This document shows positions 38,401 to 45,971 of a stretch of DNA of 64,000 nucleotides, piece by piece. Within the stretch, counting starts at the first letter, position 1; every line of letters starts with the position of its first letter. Below the pieces are notes generated by a model. The model was not told where the DNA came from. It ran no database searches and saw only the letters and a list, made by a program, of their open reading frames with translations. The position numbers and the translations under genes were made by a program. The DNA is from Mytilus edulis (taxonomy: Eukaryota; Mollusca; Bivalvia; Mytilida; Mytilidae), in contig NC_092345.1 of NCBI RefSeq assembly GCF_963676685.1, positions 51,643,527 through 51,707,526 of the forward strand, given 5' to 3'.

Positions 38401-40975
38401 ACACAACCGAATTTCATGAAACCTTTGTAGATAATAAGGACATACTATCTAGATGTGCATATTGACACGAAATTAAGATTCAATTTTTTTTCTAGGAGTA
38501 ATGCCTCTTTGAACTTATTTGCTTTAAGGTACTACTTCAACAGTTTGTCATCTCAACTCCTCTGTAACCACACAACAGAGTTTCATGAAACTTTGTAGAT
38601 AATAAGGACATACTATGCAGATGTGCATATCGACAGGAAATTATGATTCATTTTTTTTTCTCTAGGAGTTACGCCCCTTTGAACTTATTATCTTCAATGT
38701 ATTTCTGCAACAGTTTGTCATCTCAACTCCTCTGAAACCACACAACAGAATTTCATGAAATTTGTAAATAAGAACATACTATGTAGATGTGCATATTGGC
38801 AGAAAATTATTATTCAATATTTTTTCTTATACAATTTTTTTTCTTACACATAATTAATATCTCCAATGACAATGTGGGGACGTGGGGTATGTGAGCGTGC
38901 TCACTAAGGTTCTTTAATTTGAATAATATCTGAGCATATATTTCATCGATTAATTTCTGGAAATATTTCTGGATAGGATGCATATAATGTTTTAATCAAT
39001 GCACTATATTTTGTGTATGTCAAAAGTAGTGATAAACCTAGGAAGATTTAGATATCAAGTCAGTATCATAGGTTTTTGATTGGATTTCATGCAATCTTTA
39101 CTAAAAAATTAGACAACTGGTCATTTCAGGCTTTTATGTTAAGTTTGTGAGTCAGCTACCCAGTTATCGCACCAATAACTCAACAGAACAATTGTTTAAT
39201 CCTTTTAATTTTCATGTAAAAATCTGTTATTTTTTCTCTCTATTTCAACTTTTTAGCTCACCTGGCCCATAGGGCCAAGTGAGCTTTTCTCATCACTTGT
39301 TGTCGTAAACTTTTTACATTTTGAATTTCTTCTAGAGAACCACTGAATGGAATAAAACCAAACATGGCATGAATGTTCCTTATGAGGTGCTGACCAAGTG
39401 TTGTTACTTTGTAGCCGATCCATCATCCAAGCTGGCCACCAGCAGGGTGACTTAGTTTAACATGGGACCCTATGGGAAATACATACAAATATCTTCTTTT
39501 AGAGAACCACTGAATGGATTGAAACCAAACATGGCGTGAATGTTCTTTATGAGGTGCTGACCAAGTGTTGTTACTTTATAGCACAATAAGAATTGGTTAT
39601 AGGCAAATTATACACAAGTGTCATAAATGCTATAAATGACCTGCTTTAATTATACTACATGTATCTGAAAATCCAACCTTTGATTTACCTATGTTTTTAA
39701 TTTCAAATGATGGAATGAAGCAATCTAATTGGTTGGTTATAAACAGTATATTGTATTTATTGCAGGAAGAGATCATCACTTGAAAATCTTATTCAGTAAT
39801 GATGAAAGATAGTATGATATTCCTTTCGCTTTAAAATTCCATACATAATGGCAAAAGTCATAAAATGGACATTTGATAATAAAATTATTTTCATTTCACA
39901 TTCAAAAAAAGTGTTGAGGTCTAAGTGTTGTTCTTCATGAGGAGAACAAACTTTTTCTTTCTATGAAAAGATTTTTTTGTTTTTTTTTTTATCTCAGCTC
40001 TACTTAAAATAGTTGACTGCGGTTTTATTAAATAGTCAAATTTGAACTGTTGTACACTATGGCAGATAAGCTTTAAATATTTCAGAATCTGATATTTTAT
40101 CTTGTTTCCTGCAGGTAAATGTTGCAATACTGAGTTTCTAACTTATTAAATGTCCATTTTTACAAACTATACATATAGCTCACACACTGAAATTACAGAT
40201 CCACAAATATGCATTCCCTCCTTGTAATTCATCTCTCCTACTTACGGTTGCTTGAATTCACTATACATTCAAACCAGCTCATAGGCCTGACTTTTGATTT
40301 GTGCCCTCCAAAAGAGAATGTCAATTATCTGACAGCTAACTTAAATGAGTAAATTCCTAGCTTATGACTAGGCATTCAGTTCTTAATGTAGACATTATAG
40401 AGCAGCAGACTATAATGACTGAATTATTTGTTTTTAAAATATGAATTCCAACATCAACTCTATCACAGTATACCCTTTCCTGTTTCCCCTTGATACACAT
40501 CTTTCATTGTACAACGTTTGCTAGTAGATTGCTAGAAGTCACTGTATTTGCCAATACAACACATACAAAATAAATTTTTTTAAGATAAGGATTGCCTCAG
40601 AATTTTTTGGAGGGTTGTTTGTTAACAAGTTTCAAATCAAATCTTATAATTGAATCTGATATTCATTGTAGTATTTGTCTTTTTAGATAATATTTCATCT
40701 TTTTTGTATATAATATATATCGATATATATGCATGCAATATTACATTAATTATTTTATTAGTATCTATGTCTTATCGGTATCATTATCCATATTAAGATA
40801 AATGACTATTCAGTGACTAGACATAAGCTTTCTATTAACTAAATATAGAATTTTCAAATGTTAATTCAGCCAATTTTTCTCTACTTTCAGATCTAACAAA
40901 AAAGAAAAAGGATGGATTGATGAAGATGAACAAACTAAGCTTAAGTCTCTACCAATGAAATTCAAGGGTGTGTGA
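11351..40975 (+). CDS. XPR1: XPR1-type phosphate exporter (SPX-EXS), complete 16-exon gene
   Basis: Exports inorganic phosphate across the plasma membrane, with the SPX domain sensing inositol pyrophosphates. Exons: 11351-11419, 13061-13112, 15495-15596, 16951-17237, 19115-19216, 19499-19579, 20161-20239, 20577-20764, 21791-21970, 22734-22881, 24589-24783, 25552-25584, 28225-28400, 28899-29035, 34390-34578, 40891-40975. All phases match, and the total is 700 codons plus TGA (689 without exon 12), close to vertebrate XPR1 (about 696). SPX spans about residues 1-175; it opens MKFAEHL and carries the basic cluster KILKKHDK (163-170). Membrane helices start near residue 240. EXS follows, with [32 protein letters not shown] and [18 protein letters not shown]. 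The acidic, Arg-rich C-terminus is cytosolic. Introns 3 and 5 use GC donors. Confidence 0.95.
11483..12220. mobile_element. nested foldback element with ~100-bp imperfect inverted ends
   Basis: The left arm (about 11,483-11,600) and right arm (about 12,096-12,220) are imperfect reverse complements; the core GTTACCTACGACATCCTGGT matches exactly. Between them lies a second inverted layer of short G+C-rich phrases: GTTCGC-type words at 11,637-11,712 and GCGAAC-type words at 11,880-11,970. Located in XPR1 intron 1. Confidence 0.8.
12253..12498. mobile_element. short inverted-repeat element (CTGCCAACTGT ends)
   Basis: The ends are CTGCCAACTGTtC at 12,253 and GACAGTTGGCAG at about 12,485-12,496. 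The interior contains G-run/C-run pairs (ATGGGGG, GGGGGAAATCCCCC). No coding capacity. XPR1 intron 1. Confidence 0.65.
12500..13060. other. XPR1: XPR1 intron 1, remainder
   Basis: AT-rich sequence with a few GGACCA-type words; no exon or repeat recognised. Confidence 0.6.
13061..13112 (+). CDS. XPR1: XPR1 exon 2
   Basis: Acceptor TTACTTTTAG, then [17 protein letters not shown]; donor GAAG/GTATAC, phase 1. SPX domain. Confidence 0.9.
13368..13411. repeat. perfect 44-bp palindrome
   Basis: 22-base arms (ACCAAGGATTTGTATAGTGA at the left end) are exact reverse complements without spacer; the centre is GAGATCTC. XPR1 intron 2. Confidence 0.92.
14281..14565. mobile_element. 285-bp TTAA-bounded inverted-repeat element
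   Basis: Begins TTAAGGTGGTACCTAACAC and ends with its exact reverse complement (14,547-14,565), 19-bp perfect ends that include TTAA at each outer edge. TTAA target duplication is the signature of piggyBac and Kolobok superfamilies. Nonautonomous, no frame. Confidence 0.85.
15100..15215. repeat. dispersed mussel repeat fragment (GGTATAGGGGgAaGGccGAGA)
   Basis: The phrase around GGCTAAAGGTATAGGGGGAA followed by GCCTGTCCCAAGTC recurs better preserved at 52,428-52,545. XPR1 intron 2. Confidence 0.65.
15495..15596 (+). CDS. XPR1: XPR1 exon 3, ends at a GC donor
   Basis: Acceptor TTTTTCAG, then [34 protein letters not shown]. The exon must end at 15,596 (TATG/GCAAGT) to join exon 4 in frame (GAA AAA ATA). 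The only nearby GT, four bases downstream, would shift the frame. Confidence 0.9.
15597..16950. other. XPR1: XPR1 intron 3 (GC-AG) with old repeat fragments
   Basis: At about 15,840-15,990 (CATATTCCTGACTTGGTACA and following) and about 16,305-16,560 lie fragments of a common mussel interspersed repeat. The rest is AT-rich. Confidence 0.5.
16951..17237 (+). CDS. XPR1: XPR1 exon 4, end of SPX
   Basis: Acceptor TTTTTTTTACAG; 96 codons running from [20 protein letters not shown] to [14 protein letters not shown]. The final Lys cluster (K163, K166, K167 in this model) matches in spacing the SPX lysines that bind inositol pyrophosphates. Donor GTAAGT, phase 0. Confidence 0.93.
17238..19114. other. 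XPR1: XPR1 intron 4
   Basis: Contains a diverged repeat around 17,330-17,570 (with GGCATGCCCCCCAGAA) and the foldback at 18,812-18,972. No coding signal otherwise. Confidence 0.5.
18812..18972. mobile_element. 161-bp foldback element
   Basis: The left arm (CAAAGACAACAACATCATAG onward) and right arm (to GATGTTGTTGTCTGTGTG) are near-perfect reverse complements around a short loop near 18,892. It would form a hairpin across almost its full length. XPR1 intron 4. Confidence 0.85.
19115..19216 (+). CDS. XPR1: XPR1 exon 5, ends at a GC donor
   Basis: [34 protein letters not shown]. The donor is GAG/GCAAGT at 19,216/19,217, phase 0, required to join [10 protein letters not shown] of exon 6. The closest GT is four bases on and would break the frame. 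Confidence 0.92.
19499..19579 (+). CDS. XPR1: XPR1 exon 6
   Basis: Phase 0 to 0, 27 codons ending [12 protein letters not shown], the conserved linker between SPX and the first membrane helix. Confidence 0.93.
20161..20239 (+). CDS. XPR1: XPR1 exon 7, first transmembrane helix
   Basis: Acceptor [27 protein letters not shown] and IVVVIT; donor ACAG/GTATGG, phase 1. Confidence 0.93.
20577..20764 (+). CDS. XPR1: XPR1 exon 8
   Basis: Contains the conserved [20 protein letters not shown] and [19 protein letters not shown]. Donor GAG/GTACTT, phase 0. Confidence 0.95.
20765..21790. other. XPR1: XPR1 intron 8
   Basis: Holds the short element at 21,226-21,345. The remainder is AT-rich, with a degenerate repeat around 21,380-21,630 (TTTATTGGTGTTTAACACC), a phrase also partly present near 60,590. 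Confidence 0.5.
21226..21345. mobile_element. 120-bp inverted-repeat element
   Basis: Ends GGGTTGaGTTCAATATC and GATATTGAACaCAACCC. The interior has a nested palindrome GTAGCAGCTACGTAGCTGCTA-like of 20 bases. Noncoding. Confidence 0.75.
21791..21970 (+). CDS. XPR1: XPR1 exon 9
   Basis: Two membrane helices ([18 protein letters not shown] and [18 protein letters not shown]) followed by [13 protein letters not shown]. Phase 0 to 0, donor GTAAGT. Confidence 0.95.
21971..22733. other. XPR1: XPR1 intron 9 with a mussel repeat copy
   Basis: About 22,165-22,300 matches the GAATGTGTCAAA family seen at 9,785 and 52,620. Nothing else recognised. Confidence 0.6.
22734..22881 (+). CDS. XPR1: XPR1 exon 10
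   Basis: [20 protein letters not shown] and [13 protein letters not shown], the conserved start of the EXS domain. Donor ATTA/GTAAGT, phase 1. Confidence 0.95.
23086..23160. repeat. mussel repeat fragment (GGTATGATTACCAATAAGAC)
   Basis: A fragment of the most frequent repeat in the window; others at about 26,935, 29,078, 31,040, 32,036, 43,230, 53,858 and 56,135. Confidence 0.75.
23188..24135. mobile_element. 948-bp element with ~140-bp inverted ends
   Basis: Begins TAGTCCAGTC and ends GACTGGACTA. Inner stretches such as CCCCAAATATATACAGAAaAA on the left mirror TTcTTCTGTGTATATTTGGGG on the right, and AACTTGAGGAAAAC mirrors GTTTTCCTCAAGTT. No open frame of useful length; nonautonomous. XPR1 intron 10. 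Confidence 0.82.
24589..24783 (+). CDS. XPR1: XPR1 exon 11, EXS signature
   Basis: [20 protein letters not shown] followed by [20 protein letters not shown], the most conserved EXS block, then a membrane helix. Donor TTGG/GTAAGA, phase 1. Confidence 0.96.
25164..25315. mobile_element. 152-bp inverted-repeat element (GCCCGTAGCCAGG ends)
   Basis: The outer ends (GCCCGTAGCCAGG and CCTGGCTACGGGT) are reverse complements. Inside are G-runs and C-runs around GGTTCGT-type text. XPR1 intron 11. Confidence 0.8.
25552..25584 (+). CDS. XPR1: XPR1 exon 12, 33-nt cassette microexon
   Basis: Acceptor TTTCCTTTAG, 33 bases encoding [10 protein letters not shown] plus split Gly codons, donor GGAG/GTATTA. 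Entry and exit phase are both 1, so inclusion adds 11 residues and skipping leaves the frame intact (exon 11 joins exon 13 directly). The insert falls in a Ser-rich loop (YSSTLG...EWQGKEYK) between membrane segments, where vertebrate XPR1 has a short polar loop. The exon model rests on both splice sites and phase symmetry; use in transcripts is inference. Confidence 0.6.
25875..25965. repeat. (TTCG)n/(TTTG)n tetranucleotide repeat
   Basis: Alternating TTCG, TTCA and TTTG tetramers over about 90 bp, impure. Confidence 0.85.
26935..27062. repeat. mussel repeat, well preserved
   Basis: GATGTGGTATGATTGCCAAT followed by text ending in a GCATAGTCAGCT stretch. The same family appears reversed at 31,040-31,150 and 32,036-32,150. 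Internal promoter boxes were not looked for. Confidence 0.8.
28225..28400 (+). CDS. XPR1: XPR1 exon 13
   Basis: [20 protein letters not shown], then [20 protein letters not shown] and [10 protein letters not shown]. Donor AAG/GTACTT, phase 0. Confidence 0.95.
28401..28898. other. XPR1: XPR1 intron 13
   Basis: AT-rich, nothing recognised. Confidence 0.6.
28899..29035 (+). CDS. XPR1: XPR1 exon 14
   Basis: Acceptor [30 protein letters not shown] to LASLELF. Phase 2 at the donor (CAG/GTTAGT); the split codon is Arg. Confidence 0.94.
29078..29340. repeat. mussel repeat, longer copy
   Basis: AGATGTGGTATGAGTGCCAA start, continuing with ACTGAGCCTTGGCTCACACC and CCAAAATGAC. Collinear with 43,230-43,445 and 53,858-54,115. 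XPR1 intron 14. Confidence 0.85.
30838..31150. repeat. mussel repeats nested in the 4.39-kb element
   Basis: 30,838-30,990 resembles the family at 52,428 (GGGGAGGGTTGGAaTGCCGC). 31,040-31,150 is a reverse-oriented copy of the GATGTGGTATGATTGCCAAT family. Confidence 0.65.
31205..31935. repeat. foldback dense in CGGAC/GTCCG words
   Basis: The left half (31,205-31,480) is rich in CGGAC and CGGAT; the right half (31,500-31,935) contains mostly inverted counterparts such as ACGTCCGGTTGGTCCGGTGG. A 17-base poly-A run near 31,480-31,496 marks the middle. The word frequency is far above the AT-rich background. Confidence 0.7.
32036..32150 (-). repeat. mussel repeat copy, reverse orientation
   Basis: ATGCGGTATGGGCTTTGATC at one end and TTAGCAATCATACCACATCT at the other are reverse complements of the family at 26,935. 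Nested in the 4.39-kb element. Confidence 0.8.
32721..33120. mobile_element. left part of a TTAAGGGCAT element
   Basis: TTAAGGGCATACGATACAGT and the following ~190 bases align, with divergence, to the left part of the element at 35,250-35,978 (shared TATGCAATAAAAAAAT-type stretch). No matching right end was found, so it is truncated or rearranged. Confidence 0.6.
34005..34170. repeat. dispersed mussel repeat (AACTGACAACGCCATGGCTA)
   Basis: The text around GACAACGCCATGGCTAAAAA and CAACATAGAAAACTAAAGAA recurs diverged at 54,260-54,400 (GACAACGCCATGGtTtAAAA). XPR1 intron 14, just outside the 4.39-kb element. Confidence 0.75.
34390..34578 (+). CDS. XPR1: XPR1 exon 15, end of EXS
   Basis: [20 protein letters not shown] (first Arg split with exon 14), then [20 protein letters not shown] and an acidic/Arg-rich tail ([18 protein letters not shown]). 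Donor AA/GTAAGT, phase 2. Confidence 0.96.
35250..35978. mobile_element. 729-bp TTAA-bounded inverted-repeat element
   Basis: The left end TTAAGGGCATGCGATACAGT and right end AACTGCATTGAATGCCCTTAA-like (last 20 bases ACTGCATTGAATGCCCTTAA) are imperfect reverse complements sharing the TTAAGGGCAT tip. The short open frames inside have no splice support or recognisable domain. Confidence 0.8.
37449..38885. mobile_element. satellite-bearing element, eight ~170-bp monomers
   Basis: The tip is TACCCCATGCAACGAAGTTG; a GTGGGGTA at about 38,881-38,889 closes it. TTGTCATC(G/A)CAACT recurs at about 37,528, 37,698, 37,867, 38,037, 38,205, 38,376, 38,545 and 38,715, a period of 168-171 bp. Reads like a second family of pearl-like bivalve elements. 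A shorter inverted copy is at 43,450-43,790. Confidence 0.85.
39255..39600. repeat. repeat with terminal hairpin and two ~170-bp monomers
   Basis: Starts with the hairpin AGCTCACCTGGCCC/GGGCCAAGTGAGCT, then two monomers containing AGAGAACCACTGAATGGA (near 39,337 and 39,500). The same hairpin type closes the element at 59,634-60,375. Confidence 0.75.
39766..39799 (+). CDS. XPR1: candidate alternative last exon of XPR1
   Basis: Acceptor TGTATTTATTGCAG is followed by a frame that fits the phase-2 donor of exon 15 exactly and reads [10 protein letters not shown] before TAA (39,797-39,799). Use of this exon would replace the 28-residue C-terminus of exon 16 by 11 residues, giving 683 residues in all. 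It could also be a chance acceptor; a polyadenylation signal (AATAAAAT, near 39,878) lies about 80 bases downstream. Confidence 0.45.
40891..40975 (+). CDS. XPR1: XPR1 exon 16 with stop codon
   Basis: Acceptor TTTTTCTCTACTTTCAG, then [20 protein letters not shown] and PMKFKGV before TGA at 40,973-40,975. Charged cytosolic tail. The acceptor is strong and the phase fits. Confidence 0.8.
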
Positions 40976-41724
40976 CATGATATGCCTCAGGGATATTATA
41001 TAGGAAGAGATTTCATTAACAATTATCTCCCTTGCAACAAAAAAAGTAACACTGCTACATCTGTGAAGATGATGTTTTTAAAGTAAAAACAATTTTTACC
41101 TGATCTAAAACTTTTAAAGCTTTAACCTATATAATTTGTACCTGTTTTGGTTATTATGATATACTGTTAACCAAAAATACTGAAAAAAAAACCATACATG
41201 TACCGGTATGTTGGTTTACAGTAATGATGTCAATTGAGTAATGCAGTTTTGCCTGCAAGTTATACAGATTCATAAACAGACTATATATACAGATTCATAT
41301 GTACTTATTTTGTTATCATGATATACTGTTAACCAACTAGTTTAAAGTATAAACAATTTTTACTTGTTCTAAAAGTCAAGCTTTAACCTATATAATTAGT
41401 ACCTATTTTGGTTATCATGATATACTGTTAACCAACTTATTTTTGCGTATGGCCCTTTTCAGCTGATTCAGAGGAGATTTATATTTTCTTTTTTTTTTAA
41501 ATTTGTTTGTGTATTCATAATAGGTAAGATCTTTGTTACTTTAAACATAGACATCATATATGTTGTTGCCTCTTTGACACATTCCTGTTTCTAATGTCAA
41601 TTTTATTATAGTTTTCTACTTCTTAAAAAAAACATTCATGTATGTTGGTTTACAGTAATGATGTCAATTGAGTAATGCAGTTTTGCCTGTAAGTTATACA
41701 GATTCATAAACAGACTATATATAT
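40976..41724. repeat. XPR1 3'-flank with local duplications
   Basis: About 41,208-41,310 (GTATGTTGGTTTACAGTAAT onward) is repeated at 41,640-41,720. The phrase ATGATATACTGTTAACCAA occurs three times (near 41,157, 41,318 and 41,417). Probably the XPR1 3' UTR or immediate downstream DNA, expanded by segmental duplication. Confidence 0.75.
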
Positions 41725-42862
41725 ATTGTTTTATTAAGTGCAGCCTGATATAACATTATAATACAAATATGAAACATATTTTTTCAGCCAGCCGTCATAG
41801 GCTTATGATGCACTGTACTTTTAAAATTTTCATAGTTATCTGTTATAATTATCAAATATCAATTTAAATGTACAATAAATAATTAATGTTTGTGTTCTAA
41901 TATCAGAAATGTTAGTGATAAATTTTGACACTATTTTAACACCGGCACTAAGTAAATATTTAAATTTATCCATGTCAGACATGTTATCAAAATTACAGTT
42001 ATATCTCTGTTGACAGTCCATAAACATGTGATTTCTCTGTAACGAATAGGTAGGACAATGTAATAGAAAGTGTTTTTCATCTTCTACGCTTCCAGTTCTG
42101 CAAACTTTACAAAGTCGTCTATCAGCTGGGACTCCCCGGTAACGCCCTTTCTTGATTTCAAGGTGTGAAATACCTGATTTTAGGTACGGTTGAACACTGT
42201 ATGTGGTGTTCAAGTCTCTATACGTGTGGAGTTTTGGCATAGCTTCTACGGCTTTTTCCCATGTGATCTGGTACTTTTGCATTAGCATGTCTTTTGCAAA
42301 ATTACTAATAAACTTGGTACTAAGTCCATCCGTACATTTCGAGTTAAATAGAGTATCAAGTCCACTTTCATTCATAATTGATTTTATATTGTTGTACCAC
42401 GTATCCTTATGATTTCGTGAATAACTACAGTCCAATGCATATATCCGTGATGGTAATCTTTCCGAGTGCATATTTACAATACGACACCAAAGCTTTATCA
42501 TCTGACAATGATTTCGGATAGAGACTGGAATCCATGCCATTTCACCTGTCATTCCCGGTATCGGTGTAAACTTCCTGACTCCTAAGAAAGACCGTATAGC
42601 CCTATTTTGCAGTTTGTCTAGTCCTTCATACGCTTTAAACCCCCATACTCCAGCACAGTAGGTCATAATTGGGGCGACTGTACTTTCAAAAAGTTTAGTA
42701 TACGTATCATAATCAAATCCATCTGTACTGTAATATTTCGAAACAAGGGAACCCAAAGCACGACTGCTACCAGTAATCAACTCATTTACACTGATGTTGT
42801 AGTCTAATGTTTCTGACACTGTAAGACCTAGATAAGCGGTACTGTGAAGTATAGTCAACTAT
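41725..42862 (-). mobile_element. 5'-truncated non-LTR retrotransposon insertion
   Basis: The insertion splits the second copy of a duplicated segment. The intact first copy (CAGACTATATATACAGATTC at about 41,279) shows the empty site; the broken copy reads CTATATATA on the left and TATACAGATTC on the right, suggesting a short TATA-like duplication. The 3' end of the element is at the low-coordinate side, with a short AT-rich tail and no long poly-A. Confidence 0.8.
41836..42858 (-). pseudogene. C-terminal part of a non-LTR reverse transcriptase ORF2
   Basis: One open frame of 340 codons without an ATG at its start; it begins at the insertion edge. Near its N-terminus is the thumb-like segment downstream of the reverse-transcriptase core (YTKLFESTVAPIMTYCAGVW, LDKLQNRAIRSFLGV). 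Near the C-terminus is a zinc-binding pattern CX2C-X9-HX3HC (CKVCRTG...HFLLHC), as found after the RT domain in several invertebrate non-LTR clades. The RT catalytic core and endonuclease are absent. The frame is intact, so the insertion may be young; the clade is not determined. Confidence 0.8.
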
Positions 42863-43229
42863 TATACAGATTCATATGTAACACTTTCCAAAAATAAGTC
42901 ATATTTTGTTGTCATTCATTTATTTGATATTTTTAATTTCATGGTGTTCACGATTCACTTTGGTGCTTATTAATCATGTTATGTAAAATTTTGTAAATAT
43001 TTGTTTTGTATAAACAGATGATTGTTTTTTTGTTGTTGTTTGTTTTCATTTACAACTAAAGCCAAGATAGGTTCTGGCTTAATATCAAGAAGCAGTCGAT
43101 CTGTTGAAGAAAAAAAAACACAACACATACCTCACTCCCCCACATTGTCACTGGGAAAACAATAGCTCACCAGATTCCTAAGTTCAAAAACTTTTAAACC
43201 CACAACAGATTTATTTTTTATGTGGTTAT

Positions 43230-43445
43230 AGATATAAGAAGATGTGGTATGAGTGCTAATGAGACAACTCTCCATCAAAATCACAATTTCTTAAAAGTAA
43301 ACCATTATAGGTCAAAGTATGGTCTTCAACACCGTGCCTTTGCTCACACCAAACAGCAAGCTATAAAGGGCTCCTAAAATGACATGTAAAACCATTCAAA
43401 TGGGAAAACCCAGGGTCCAATGAATCTATATAAAAAACAAGAAAC
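43230..43445. repeat. mussel repeat, longer copy
   Basis: AAGATGTGGTATGAGTGCTA start. Collinear with 29,078-29,340 and 53,858-54,115. Confidence 0.85.
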
Positions 43446-43449
43446 CCTT

Positions 43450-43790
43450 ATGAACCATATATGCACATCTAAATAGTATGGGCTAATTATTTACAAAGAT
43501 TCATGAAATTCTGTTTTGGTTTAGTTGATATGAAAAACTCTTGCAGTAGTATATTTAGTCCAAAAAAAAAAAGTTCAAAGGGGTGCAGCGCCGCACAACT
43601 CAGACAAAAAAATCATTGATAATTTCCTGTGGATATGCACATCTACATTATATGTCCTTATTATCTACAAAGTTTAATGAAATTCTGTTGTGAGGTTGCT
43701 GCGCAGTTTAGATACCAAGAACAGGACTGACAGGTTATTTCTCCTGTACTCTATGCAACTTTGTTTGCATGGGGTATATTTATTGTTTGT
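43450..43790 (-). mobile_element. inverted, two-monomer copy of the 37,449 satellite element
   Basis: Contains reverse complements of the ~170-bp monomer (TATGCACATCTA, TTTCATGAAATTCTG-type text) and ends at GCATGGGGTATA, the mirrored tip of the element at 37,449. Confidence 0.75.
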
Positions 43791-44659
43791 CCTCCTAAGG
43801 GGGCTGAGCATATGTAGGATCTGTTAAGAATAAAAGGATCTGTGGTATATAGGTCAATGAAACAGCAACCCATCTAGATAGAAAAAATAGCAGAAAAGTC
43901 ATAGATCAAAATACAAAAGGTGAATGAAGTTACTGTTAAAATAAAATCAGTTAAATTATTAAGAAAGTTTGTGGGGTGGGGGGAAATTGCCTCACTTTCT
44001 TTCTTTTTGATTTTTACAATTGCAAGTAGATTTTTCTAGAAATAGAAGTTGACAAGAGTCCAACAAATATATTCCATTTATTCAGGCAACAATTTCAATA
44101 TGCGCAAACAGACATATCATGTGCTCTTTATGCAGCTGCTTAATGGCATTATTTCGGAAGGTTTTTTGTTACTGACATCTTAGTGCAGTAAAAAGACACA
44201 AACATACAGAACTCATAGGACACCATATCAAAACAATGTATGTGTATAATCTTTGACATTGACCTTCTAGATAAAATCTTGGTACAAGATCATGATGCAC
44301 TGTTTGGATCTTGGAAACAATCATGTTTCAAAGAAAAAGTATGAGTGATCCAAGACAATAAAAAGACGTCAGTCACAAATGATACAGTGGAATATATAAA
44401 CAATTTAATAAATAAATTAAACAATGAAATAAAAACAAAATTTTTATTCACACATACTCAACAATAACAATAACAATAAATAATAAAAGAATGTGTCTAT
44501 GAAAAACAAATACCCCATTTGTAAATATGAAATGTACTAATTCAAACCTACTGACATTTTTTAAGCAAATTATAAATTTTTTTCTATAAAATGACTTCCT
44601 AATCAGTAATTTCATACACCTTTTTGGTATTAAGTTCAACCTGGTGTTTGGATTAAAAA

Positions 44660-45370
44660 CTAGAGGCTCTAAAGAGCCTGTGTCGCTCACCTTGGTCTTT
44701 GTGCATATTAAACAAAGGACACGTGACAAAATTGTGTTTTGGTGTTTGTGATGTGTTTGTGGATCTTACTTCACTGGACATTCTTGCTATTTACAGTTAT
44801 TTCTATCTATGATTAATTTGGCCCAGAAGTGACAGTTGAAAATAATTTGTAAAAATTTACACAAAAATTTACATAACTAACAAATATTGTTAAAAATTGA
44901 CTATAAAGGGCAATAACTTCTTAAGGGGTCAATTGACCATTTTGGTCATGTTGACTTATTTGTAGTTCTTACTTTGCTGTACATTATTGCTGTTTACAGT
45001 TTATCTTTATCTATAATAATATTCAAGATAATAACCAAAAGCTGCAAAATTTTCTTAAAATTACAAATTCAGGGGCAGCAACCCAACAAAAAGTTGTCCG
45101 ATTGGTCTGAAAATTTCAGAGCAGATAGATCCTGACCTAATGAACAATTTTATCAACAGCGGATTTGCTCTTAATGCTTTGGTTTCAGAGATATGAACCA
45201 AAACTGCATTTTACCCTATGTACTATTTTTAGCCATACAGTCATGGGACACATTTTACGAACTAGATACCCCATTTATGATTGTGGCAGAGTTTGGTTAA
45301 ATTTGTCGCAGTAGGTACAGAGGAGAAGATTTTTTAAAAAGATTACTAAAATTTTAGAAATATGTTATCA
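44660..45370. mobile_element. diverged copy of the AGAGGCTCTAAAGAGCCTGT element
   Basis: The left tip ACTAGAGGCTCTAAAGAGCC (hairpin AGGCTCT/AGAGCCT) is followed by about 690 bp collinear with 59,634-60,375 (shared ATTCAAGATAATAACCAAAA). The right hairpin is missing. Confidence 0.8.
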
Positions 45371-45858
45371 TTTAGGTTAGAATTATTGTGTGCAAGTTAG
45401 TTATTATATAAGGAATGATAACCAATAAATTTGGGGTAAAAAATAAAAGCTGATTGATAAAAAAATGGTCAGTTAATAGAAGTAACTCTTACGTCCTAGT
45501 ACCCAAATTGCACTGAGCATCAACAAAAATTGCTGCAAAAAAAAGTTCTTTGATACTAAACAATTTGTATTTTTATAATTTGATGTTGTATACTTCTTTC
45601 AACAGATGTAAATATATTTAAACATAAACAAAATGTGCTTGTATAAATTGACAGAGTAAGTATTTATTGGGAAAAGTAAAATCTACGGAAACATCGCCAG
45701 CAACGTTAAAAAAAAGTCATCTGTTCAAAGCATCCATTTCTTAACAAATTGAATGGTAAGCTAAGGTCAAATTGGTCTAAATATTTGAAGAAATACATTT
45801 AATTATTTCTGCGTAGCAAAATTTCAGTGTATACAATGTTTATATATACATATCAATG
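45371..45858. other. downstream region of the cadherin-like gene
   Basis: AT-rich; a minus-strand AATAAA (TTTATT at about 45,662-45,667) could be the polyadenylation signal of the gene ending at 45,859. No other feature. Confidence 0.4.
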
Positions 45859-45971
45859 TTATGGAACAAAGACTAATGAATTCATTATCATTGAATACAT
45901 TGTAACTGTATCCACCACTACAACAGTAACTGTCAAGGAAGCCAGCAGACCAGACTCTATCTGAATAAATT
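45859..45971 (-). CDS. cadherin-like gene, probable last exon
   Basis: A long pyrimidine tract and TTTCAG acceptor, then EFIQIESGLLASLTVTVVVV and 20 further residues to TAA (45,861-45,859). The phase fits the donor at 47,130. The hydrophobic stretch could be a membrane helix. Confidence 0.45.

Larger units (their letters stand above)
34579..40890. other. XPR1: XPR1 intron 15, gene-free apart from a candidate alternative exon
   Basis: Contains the TTAA-bounded element (35,250-35,978), the ~170-bp satellite element (37,449-38,885), a two-monomer repeat (39,255-39,600) and the candidate exon at 39,766-39,799. 35,980-37,440 shows nothing recognisable. Confidence 0.6.

Noticed and set aside
44448..44729. 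93-codon minus-strand frame
   Set aside because: Overlaps the end of a dispersed element at 44,660 and shows only hydrophobic AT-driven composition.
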